Shown piece by piece: positions 1 to 9,300 of a DNA stretch of 64,000 bases. The DNA is taken from assembly GCA_033032175.1 (NCBI GenBank), contig CM065312.1, forward strand, positions 1,054,001 to 1,118,000. The letters are read 5' to 3'. The DNA comes from Saturnia japonica. Lineage: Eukaryota; Arthropoda; Insecta; Lepidoptera; Saturniidae. Position 1 is the first letter of the stretch. Each line of letters begins with the position of its first letter. Under the pieces are notes generated by a model. That model did no database searches, had not been told where the DNA came from, and worked only from the letters and a program-made list of their open reading frames with translations. The translations under genes were made by a program, and so were the position numbers.

Positions 1-224
1 GAAAAAAAAAATCAACCATTAATACCTTGGAATTAATCGTTTGAAAATAATATATCACGTTCTATATTAAAAATCCTCCTTTTACACATGGTTGGGCATA
101 AATACGTAAATTATTTAACTTAACGGTTTTCAAAATTAACGTGCATTGGATGTTAGTGTTCCCGCGATCCTAGAATGTAGCTCTTGGATTCGCTGAAACT
201 ACGCCGTCGTGTGACATAAGCGCA
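1..224. other. AT-rich stretch, no gene seen
   Basis: No coding or repeat signal recognised. GC content rises from about position 150 onward, leading into the promoter-like segment that follows. Confidence 0.5.
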
Positions 225-290
225 TCTGATTGGCCCTTATATATCGCCGAACTACCACCAACCGCAATCAACTAACGACGCTTCAGTTTT
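225..290 (+). promoter_or_regulatory. Possible RNA polymerase II core promoter
   Basis: An inverted CCAAT box (GATTGG, 228-233) is followed by a TATA-like run (TATATAT, 238-244) and two initiator-like sites: TCAACT about 32 bases downstream of the TATA start (268-273) and TCAGTT (283-288). The segment is clearly richer in GC than its surroundings. The spacing to the first initiator is typical of insect promoters. All three motifs are short and could occur by chance; the support is their order and the candidate exon just downstream. Confidence 0.3.
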
Positions 291-334
291 GCTTTTTCTC
301 TGTGCATAAAACTCTCGTCGGGTAATTTTTACCG

Positions 335-391
335 ATGAAAAATTTGTATGTGACAGTACCTTTGTTTTTTTTTTGTGTAATTCCCGGCCGG
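335..391 (+). CDS. Candidate first coding exon with a signal-peptide-like start
   Basis: An ATG at 335 opens a frame of 25 codons. Its first 19 residues look like a secretion signal: a Lys at position 2, a hydrophobic core including three Phe in a row, then a Pro-Gly turn. A splice donor, GTAAAG, lies directly after codon 19 (exon end 391, phase 0); without splicing the frame stops at 410-412. It lies about 50-65 bases downstream of a promoter-like segment. No acceptor or second exon was identified, and the core is encoded by a poly-T run that could be chance. Low confidence; function unknown. Confidence 0.22.
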
Positions 392-412
392 GTAAAGAAC
401 ATTGAGTTCTGA

Positions 413-1550
413 AGAAATTGTGGGTTTGTGCTGGAAATAACGTTTTTGTCGAAGACTAGCAGAGCAGAAATGTTCTGGGTTGCTGGATTCAAAGCTTAGC
501 ATTCAATGTACCTAAATCTTATTTTTGAAACCATATTCTAGATTGGGCCAAGGGATATCAATACTAATAAAATTTAAATTAATCATACTTGCATAAGTAT
601 GTTCGCCGCGGTGAAGAGATTATTTACACATCGCTTCATCAACACACGTACATACATATGCGTATATAATAAGCTGAGTAAAAATTCGCCTCAGGAACAA
701 TTCACGTTCCTCCCATTCCGATACTAAATTTAATTTATTAAATTTACACCTTGTACCAAAAACGCTATAATTTAGTGTTTAACATATATTCAACTACCTA
801 CCCAAACTTAACACTAGGCCATTTAGATTTGAAGTTCAAAAGACACTTGAGTTTATGTGATTTAAACTCATATAAATGTATACAAAAAACTACGATGAAC
901 TGGTCACCCTAAACGCAAAACGTCAAACCATTTGCCGGCCGTTGCGCTATCTTCCGGGCTGGAATGGCCGCGGAATTGGGAAACACTTTTTAGTTTATCT
1001 CCATCCCAAACGTTTGCTATGGGACGTGTCTCGTTGGAGAGGATAAAATCGTTCGCACACCGTCAGACTGGGTCGGTAACTTTCCATTACTTAGCGCCTT
1101 CCTTACTTAGCATTACTTACTTCAACAATGCTATAGGTAACTTTGAAAAGTCGGAAACCATTGGGCAAACAACCATTGATGTTTATTCCCTAGCGGTTTC
1201 TCTCAACGGTTAGACTTGTTGATTGAACTTTACACGATACAACAAGCTAAATGTCAACTCCCACTAAACGAAGCAGCATTATAAGTAAAAAATTTGAGTG
1301 ACTAGAAATACCAATGATATTATAATTAAAAAGTGATTCTTTTATTTTTCAATTATAAACGTAATTTTATCGTGTTTTGTATTTTTTTACGTGATATAAT
1401 AATATGGTTATTGTGCGAGTAAAAAATAAGAATTTCTTGTTATATCAGAGTCTCCTTAGTAAATTTATCATTGCGTAACTATTCTGAATATATTTGAATC
1501 TTGTAATAAATTATATTGTAAAGAACTATTACTTCCATTGAAATAAAATA
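413..1550. other. Non-coding stretch with one unclassified open frame
   Basis: Mostly AT-rich. A GC-richer patch at about 900-1130 carries an open frame on the plus strand (932-1213, 93 codons) that begins at TTG, not ATG, and resembles no family I know. The patch may be a fragment of a dispersed repeat. Nothing else recognised. Confidence 0.4.
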
Positions 1551-2398
1551 TTAGTTCCTTACATATGAAATTAACGTTTTGTCATACTGACCACTTTGAT
1601 CTGAAATATATCCTCTTTGGTTAAGAATTCCAAATTCAAATTTATAAATTCATTTAGCTGGTACATTTGAGTTTTGAAAACAGTCATTCATTTGTTTTTT
1701 CCTCATTATTTTTTTCTTTGGCGACGCTTAATACCGCACAATGGAAAACATTAAATATCGGTATATTTACGAGTGTGAGTTCTACCGTGGCGTAAGTGCT
1801 GCAGAAACAGCTCGAACGATTAAAGATGTGTACGGCGCTGATGTCGCAAAAGAGAGCACGGCACGTTTTTGGTTTCAACGTTTCTGTTCTGCGAATTTCG
1901 ACCTTCAGAACCAACCCCGTGGACGTCCGGAGACCAAAGTGGAAAATGAAGAATTAAAGGCTATTGTGGAAGCGGATCCATCACAAAGCACTTCAGAGAT
2001 AGCTGCAGACTTCGGGGTAAGTGATAAAACTGTATTAATCCATTTGAAGCAAATCGGGAATGTAAAAAATCTTGAACGATGGATGCTAACGAACTTGCAA
2101 ACACGCGTCGACTGCTGTGTTACTTTGCTCAATGGAATCATTACATGTGATGAAAAGTGGATACTGTATGATAATCGGAAGCGCTCCTCGCAATGGCTGA
2201 ACCCTGGAGACCCAGCCAAATCCTGCCCTAAACGAAAATTGACTCAGAAAAAGTTACTTGTGAGTGTTTGGTGGACTAGCGCCAGTGTCGTTCACTACAG
2301 CTTTCTAAAATCTGGCCAAACGATTACGGCAGATATCTATTGTCAGCAACTGCAAACCATGAAGGAAGAACTAGCTTCTAAATAACCGAGATTGACTA
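1551..2398 (+). mobile_element. mariner (cecropia type), copy 1, truncated at the right
   Basis: The left end begins TTAGTTCCTTACATATGAA, matching the terminal repeat of the other three mariners in this window, and is preceded by TA. The right end is lost: similarity to the copy at 18.8 kb stops near 2398, where sequence of a non-LTR retrotransposon begins. The remaining mariner half is not found beyond that retrotransposon, so this is a truncation or rearrangement, not a clean nested insertion. Confidence 0.85.
1741..2385 (+). pseudogene. mariner transposase, N-terminal two thirds
   Basis: An open frame of 214 codons matches the N-terminal part of cecropia-subfamily mariner transposases, the group that includes the transposase part of human SETMAR. 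Visible are the helix-turn-helix region, a GRPETKVENEELKA linker, a second helix-turn-helix ending HLKQIGNVK, and the first catalytic Asp in TCDEKWILYD. Compared with the copy at 18.8 kb it has two small in-frame deletions near codons 115-135. The second and third catalytic Asp (HDN and TDYHFF motifs) are missing because the element is cut off. It cannot encode an active enzyme. Confidence 0.85.
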
Positions 2399-3400
2399 CA
2401 CTCTTAGCCTTAGGGGCCCTGAAGCCGCTGCGGCTTTTACAGCTTCACCGGACTTGGGGGCGAGCGCAGAGGGCACTCGCGGGAAAGTGTTTTGGACAAC
2501 TCGCACGAGGGTGCCAGAGTGGCCGAACCTCGGCTCGGGCGGTCGTCGCGTATGCAATTAGGTCGCGATCTAACTGAATCCCTACTCCTACGATTCGAGC
2601 TAACTAATATATACTCATAGGCATGTTCCCTTCCTCCTGGGAGGAAGGAAGGAACCATGTGTATGTGTATTTCGTAATCGGAAAGGTTTTCTACACTAAC
2701 TAGCGCAAAAAAAGAAAAAATAGGTCCCTTACAGAACCCATGTACCTGTGTGGTGTGCACGTGTGTATGTTCATACGTGTGTGATGTTGTATGTGGGTAG
2801 TTAAGTGTTGCACGTATAGTGTCACTTGTATCGCGCGAGCAGTTGCCTCACCCAAGGGCTTCACGCCGAGGAAACGGACTTAAGCTTGGGTTACCGCTGG
2901 AGAGGGTGGACGTGGGGGGTTTGCAAGAGTGAAATTGACCGCCCGTCCTCTGCGGATAGAACGGTGGTTACGCGGGCGTGGGCGCTGACACGCTCTGTTT
3001 GGAGAGACGGATGAATAATATTTATTTTCATTTTCGACGTGATCGTCCGGGTTGGTAAAAATGTTACGCGGCCGGCGTTTATGCCGGGTGGTAGTGGGTT
3101 CCGCGACATATGTAGGCAGCTGCTTTAATAAACGGATTCGAGTGATTCGACGCTGTGTCGAATAACGAACGAGAGAGATGTCTGACGTAGGCATGAATCG
3201 ATGGAATATCCATATCTCTATGGAGAACTTCACTTCGAATATACCTAGGGACCCCGGTGAGACGATAGAGAAACCTATTCTGTATTGTTTGTAACCGTTT
3301 TAAGTTCGATTCGGACATATGTGCGAACGCTGCGCAACTATACGTCATAATCGGACGGATGCACATCTTGAAGAGCGTAAGCTTATGTCTCGTGGACATT
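2399..3400 (-). pseudogene. Jockey-type non-LTR retrotransposon, 3' end, frameshifted
   Basis: On the minus strand, 3399-3079 reads as the C-terminal part of a Jockey-clade reverse transcriptase: KLTLFKMCIRPIMTYSCAAF, then LQTIQNRFLYRLTGVPRYIR and a conserved segment before RRPRN. The frame shifts near 3080-3110 and continues as RRPRNIFTNPDDHV down to about 2880. The rest, to about 2399, is probably the element's 3' untranslated region, although I see no poly-A. The 5' part (endonuclease and catalytic core) is absent. It abuts the truncated mariner. Confidence 0.75.
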
Positions 3401-3404
3401 TTGC

Positions 3405-3700
3405 TTACCGAACATAACAGAGGAACTAGACGTCGTGAAGGATTCTACCCTTATGTCGTGGAAATTCCCCTGATTCGCACTTTATGTTGTTATGCTTCGT
3501 CGTTCATTATGCGAACGGAAAAGGAGTGGAATTCACTCCCGTCGTCTGTTTTCCCGTTCACTTATAACTTGGGAGTCTTCAAGCGAAGAGTGAACAGGCA
3601 TTTAATAGGTAAGCGCGATACATCATCGGCCTCATTTTTACTTTCCATCAGGTAAGTTTGAGGCCAAACGCATTCCTGTATTGCATAAAAAAAATTTTTT
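3405..3700 (+). pseudogene. Second non-LTR retrotransposon, C-terminal fragment
   Basis: The plus strand reads GFYPYVVEIPLIRTLCCYAS, then WNSLPSSVFPFTYNLGVFKR and RVNRHL. This is the short C-terminal block common to Jockey/CR1-like reverse transcriptases of insects (HP..V..P..RT...SF..R....WN.LP). The frame ends at 3655. Only the last roughly 90 codons remain. It points away from the Jockey fragment on its left, so the two were separate insertions. Confidence 0.65.
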
Positions 3701-4698
3701 GTGAAGATTTAAGAGATATATGACATTGTCATATAGAACACCTGTGAGAAGTAATACATAGAGATAATACAATAGAGTAGGTATACCTGCAGCAGGGCAG
3801 TATGCACGCGGCACGTGCACAGGGCGCCGTTCTTGCGCGCGCACGTCGTGCCCAGCCACGCGCACGCGCCCACGCCTCGTTGCATCCTGCGCGCTCATAC
3901 CTTGTGCGTCTTCACCTTACGAGCCACTATATCCTCTTCATCTCATTATAAATTGTTTATACTTTTTTCATTATAAAATAAGCTAGTTTTATATCTATGA
4001 TAAAGGTAATCTCAATAAGCATGGCAACTTTGTATAGGCAAGACAGTTTTCTATTCGCATTTTTATAATAATGAGGTTTTCATTTTTACATTTTCTACGA
4101 AAGGTTATCTATATATTTAAACAGAGATTTGACTTATGTTTAGTTAAAGTTTTTACAAGATAACATTTCCATTATGAGAGGAAGTTTATAATGTACTTAT
4201 TATTTCATTGATAAGCAAATTTCTCTCCTAATAAATCAATATAAGTCACAAAATAAATATTTTTAAATATTAAAAGCGAAGATCGTGCATGTGACGTAAC
4301 GTGTCTATGCAAATTTTGTCCATTCTAAACGAAGTTGAGAATGCATTGTTTTCCAAATTCTGTTTCATGCATCCAACAGTTGAACAGTAATCCTTTGAGA
4401 AGGGACTGAGGGGGTCGCGTCGCGTCGAGTCGTCTAGGTGCTGCATAGATATTACTGATTCATCGGGAAGTCTGCAGCATCTAGTAAGTCTACTTAATGA
4501 GGCCAGAGTCACAGTGTTAGCGTTTAATAAAAACAATCGTATGTACTTAAACATAGACACACGTAAAAAAAAACTCCTTTGGAGTAACAAATTAAAAATA
4601 GCTCTATCAATTTTTATGCCGCGTACCAACAAACACGATGAAGTTAATAAGAAATAATAAATAAAAATTTAAATGGCATTAAAATAATGTTTATTTAT
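3701..4698. other. Non-coding stretch with a GC-rich patch
   Basis: 3790-3910 is a CpG-rich patch with repeated GCGCACGCGC motifs in an otherwise AT-rich region. A 120-codon minus-strand frame at 4270-4632 has no recognisable motif and is probably chance. No other feature seen. Confidence 0.4.
4691..4698. repeat. hAT target-site duplication, left
   Basis: TTATTTAT, repeated exactly at 11946-11953 on the other side of the element. Eight bases is the size hAT transposases generate. Confidence 0.85.
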
Positions 4699-4953
4699 TA
4701 GAGTTGTGACGATTATGACTTTAGCCGACTAGCCGACTAAGCCGATTACGGTTTCGGGGATTTCTGTGACGCTCCGTTTACAGCTGATTCGCGCGCAAGT
4801 TGCAACTGCAGCCTGTGAGAGTGTCGGAATCTGTTTTGTTTACTTCGAATTATTTCTTGATTTTTGCTTTTGTACGGATCAGAGAGGTGTTTTTGTGTAA
4901 AGATAATATTGCTATTGTTCATTAAAGTGAAAGAGTTCAATTAGAATTAAATC

Positions 4954-5860
4954 ATGTCAAAAAGAAAGTGTCGTGTATGGATTTTTTTTGAACAATTGGA
5001 AAATGATTACCGTAAAGTAAAGTATCACCAATGTCAAATGATAATTTCTGGTAGTGGGCAGGGAAAATCAGCAAATACTATAAGTATGAACAACCATATT
5101 AAATACCGATATCCAAACCGGATAGAGGTCTGAAAGTTAGTTTCTGCTATCAAATGTTCGACCACAGACGATTTCTTCCAGTCGCAAATCTAAGCAGAAC
5201 TACCGACAACAAAGCCTACTCAGTCAAATTCAGTGTCATCAGAGGTCAGTTTATCTCAGAAAATCCAACGAAATATTAAAGATGGTTTTGTTGTACAATG
5301 GTCACGTGAAGACTTAAGATCGAGAGACATCAATATTGCGATAGGTGAGATGATTGCACTTGACAACCAGCCGTTATCAATTATTGAAAATACTAGCTTT
5401 AGAAACTCGATGAGATAAGTTAAATCAAAATATAACATACCGGGCAGAAAATATTTCACAGAGAACATTATTCCTCAACTTTACGAAGAGACTATATCTG
5501 AAATACGAAGAGGATTGATGAGTGCAGCTGCAAATTCAGTCACTACTGACATGTGGACAAACATTAATAACAAAGAAAGTTCTTTGAGTTTTACAGCTCA
5601 CTGGTTTGACGTTAGTTTCAAATATCATCCACGCAGTATTGTAAATTAAACATTTTCCTGAAACACACACCGCCAATCATATAAAAAATTGTTTAGAAGT
5701 AAATCCAACTTTGTGGGATATAGATACGATCAAAATTCATGCCGTTGTACGAGACAACGGCAAACATGTGAGGAAAGCAATCGACAATTAAGCAAGTAAT
5801 TTTAGAAACCAATTACCAAAGGAAAGGTTGCTTTGCTTTACATTTCAAAATGTGTAAGAC
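4954..5860 (+). pseudogene. hAT (BED-finger type) transposase remnant
   Basis: The frame from ATG 4954 begins like ZBED-type hAT transposases: SKRKCRVWIFFEQLENDY is a degenerate BED finger that has lost its first Cys pair member. After several stops the same frame continues with YNIPGRKYFTENIIPQLYEE and VTTDMWTN, the first catalytic Asp region, then LSFTAHWFDV. A frameshift near 5650 leads to IHAVVRDNGKHVRKAI, the second catalytic Asp region. The rest, including the third catalytic Glu and the hAT dimerisation domain, is absent. In-frame stops lie near 5131, 5194, 5416 and 5647. Clearly dead. Confidence 0.8.
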
Positions 5861-5944
5861 TGATTTTAAAATAAAAGTATTAATAAACAATCAAGGTTTA
5901 TATTTAATGTAATTCCCCCTATATACATTTTGTTGAGAGATACA

Positions 5945-5949
5945 TAGTA
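5945..5949. repeat. BEL target-site duplication, left
   Basis: TAGTA, repeated exactly at 11887-11891. Five bases fits BEL/Pao integrases. Confidence 0.85.
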
Positions 5950-6108
5950 TGTTCACTCGTTTTAAAATACAATAAAATCAACATTTCACTGAATTTCGTT
6001 ATTAGTTTTATTCCAAGATTGACATAGAGTGATAGATTAAAAGTGTGACCAAATTAACGTAAAAATTACACAGAATATTTTTCTTAATGATACCAATGTT
6101 TTCAAACA
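5950..6108 (-). repeat. BEL 3' LTR
   Basis: 159 bp, starting TGTTCACTCG and ending TTTTCAAACA on the plus strand, with short TGTT/AACA inverted ends. It is the downstream LTR relative to the gag-pol gene. The plus-strand bases just right of it read, on the coding strand, as a short purine-rich tract (GGTGGGCGAGA) that may be the polypurine tract. Confidence 0.95.
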
Positions 6109-6393
6109 TCTCGCCCACCAAGAACTTCGTTCTTAAATCAAATTAACAAACAAGAAAAAATCACCAATACCTACTTATTGATATAACTTAAATTCAATCA
6201 ACATAAGTATACAAAGTAATAAGCACATAAAATCAACAATCACACACAAGCAACAAATACAACAAATAAGCAAATTTATAAAGGCATGCATAAATATACT
6301 ATAGAAATGTTTACATAACAACTCTTTTTATTTTTTTTTTTTTTTAATATTGAAAATTTACGCAACCTTTACAAATTTTTACATCTCAAACCT

Positions 6394-9300
6394 TTACTTA
6401 AACGTTTTATTATCATTTAAGAGGATACACAACTTATTTAAAGATCGTTTATATAATCCAAATTTAGTTTTCACTGTTACAACTCTAGTTATACCGTCTA
6501 GACCTGTATGTTTTTGTATAATTTTTCCTAAAAGCCATTTTGCCGGTGGAACATTTTCGTCTCTAATGATAACAATATCTCCTATATTTGGTTCATCTCC
6601 CTTAACTGACCACTTATATCTATTATTTAAAGTTATTAAGTATTCTTTAGACCATTTATTCCAAAATGAATTTACCATTCTTTGACAAAACTTCCACCTA
6701 CTTAGATTAGAACATTTATTAATTGAATGATCTTCATCAGGTATAGTGATAAGAGGTTCGCCCACCAAGAAATGTCCTGGGGTTAAAGGAAGTGGGTCGT
6801 TAGGGTCATCACTAATATATGATATAGGTCTAGAATTTAAACAGGCTTCAATTTGAGTTAAGACTGTGCAAAGTTCCTCAAATGTTAACGTTGAATCTCC
6901 AATAATCTTTTTTAAATGTGTTTTAGTTGATCTTACACCTGCTTCCCACAGTCCTCCAAAATTAGGGGCATGTGGAGGAATGAAATGCCAGGAGGTGCCT
7001 TCACCTGCCAACATCTGTTGAAATTCACTTGTTAGTTGAGATATATTCCTCTTATACATTTCACACAACTCTTTTTGTGCTCCTAAAAAATTGGTACCAT
7101 TGTCACTGTATAAATTTTGACAATGTCCTCTTCTGGAGACAAACCTTCGAAAGGCAGCTATAAATCCTTTCGACGTTAAGTCTGACACAGCTTCTAAATG
7201 TATAGCTTTTGTTACCATACATATAAATAAGCATATATAGCCTTTATAAGACCTTGCACCTCTCCCAGGTGAAAATCTTATATTTATATGCCCTGTGAAA
7301 TCCACACCTGCACTTTTGAATGGTCTGGATGGTGTAATTCGAGCCTTCGGTAGTTGACCCATAAACATGTTGTTATTTTGCTTTCTGTACCTAACACAAG
7401 TGACACATTCTCTGTATATCTTCTTTACTAAAATTCTACCGCGAGCTATCCAATACTTAGATCTTATATAATTTAACATGATTTGTGGACCACCATGCAA
7501 GGTTTTAATGTGAGCATCCAAAGTTATTAACCTTGTTAAATGACTTTCATAAGGTAGAATTACAGGATGTCTTTTATCATAGCTTTCTGGCGAATGAGTC
7601 ACTCGACCACCTACTCTTAATATATCATTTTTATCTAGAATAGGACTGAGTGTATGAAGAATACTTTTCTTTGACACATTTTCTTTACATTTTAAATCTT
7701 TTATTTCTTCTTCAAAATATAATATCTGAGTTGCTTTTATACAAATGTTAAGTACTTCCTCCATTTCTTTCGTAGTTATAAATGTTATATTTTCTTTAGG
7801 TCTACTGTCTTTTGGTAATCTAAATTTCAAAATTCTTCGACAATATGATAAAATTCTTAAAGCCTTTTTTAAATTCGAAAACTTTTGCCAAACAAAATTC
7901 TCAATAGGTTTTACAACTGTGGCTAACAATTTTATAGGTTTAATCTCTTCTGTGGTTATAAATTCATTAAAATCTGTCTTATATTTATTCTTTTTAATTA
8001 AAAAATCAGGCCCATGCCACCACATATCTAACTTAATCAAATCGCAGCTTGACAAACCACGCGAAGCAGGGTCTGCAGGATTATTATTTGTAGAAACATG
8101 ATTCCACTGATGACTATCTAAGATGTTTAGAATGTCTGACACTCTATTGCTAACAAAAGTGGTCCATCTACTTGGTTCACCTTTTATCCACGCTAAAACA
8201 ACCGTAGAATCAGACCAAGCAAACAGATTAACTTTAGGTATTCCCATTATCACTGAAACTTCATAAATTAATTTAGCTGCTAGGACAGCTGCACATAGTT
8301 CTAGTCTTGGAATAGAAATTTGTCTATCAATTGGCGCAACTTTAGTCTTTGCGGACACCAAATGTACATAAATATTTCCTTTATTATCAATTACTTTAAT
8401 ATATACAACAGCAGCATATGCTGAACTAGATGCATCTGCGAAAACATGTAATTCACATGCATAATCTGTTCTATAATTAAGCCAACGAGGAATTTTTATA
8501 TGCTTTGTGTTGCATAAATCTCTTTTAAAAGCAATCCACTCATTCAAAAGTTCAGAAGGAAGGATATTATCCCAGCTCAGATTTAATTTCCAGAGCTTTT
8601 GCATGAGAATCTTTGATATAACAATGACTGGAGCTAACCATCCTAATGGATCATACAGCCTACCTATATCCGACAATACCTTTCTCTTAGTTACCACATC
8701 TTCAATACCTTCAATTTTATAATTATATTCAAAACTATCTGTAATTTTGTTCCAAGAAATTCCCAACACTTTTACTATATTGTCTGTTTTAAATATTATA
8801 GTCTCTGTATTTTTTTGTTTTTCACTTTTTATGTAGTTTAATAAGGTATAGCTGTTTGTACACCATTTCTGTAACTGAAAACCACCAGAGTTCATTAAAT
8901 CATTCATTTCATTAAATATTTGTATAGCATCATTTTCCTCTTCACATCCAGTTAATAAATCGTCCATATAAAAGTCTTTTAAGGTTATTGCTGATGCAAG
9001 AGGAAAATTTTGTTGTTCATCTTTAGCTAATTGTTGAAGTGATTTTACTGCTAAATATGGAGCACAAGCTGTTCCAAATGTAAGTCTCAATAAACGATAA
9101 TGTTGTATTGTTTGGTTCGATTCTCGTCTCCAATATATTCTCTGGTAGTCTGTATCGTCTTCATGAACCAGAATTTGTCGATACATTTGAGATAAATCAG
9201 CTACTATACAATAAGGATGATATCTCCACCTCATCAATATATGACGGAGATCTTGTTGAATTTTAGGTCCAATTAGAAAAGTATCATTTAAGGATATGTT

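Noticed and set aside
932..1213. 93-codon plus-strand gene
   Set aside because: Starts at TTG, no recognised motif, likely part of a GC-richer repeat fragment.
3359..3655. Start of the plus-strand non-LTR frame at 3359
   Set aside because: The first 15 or so codons overlap the opposite-strand Jockey fragment; real similarity starts near 3405.
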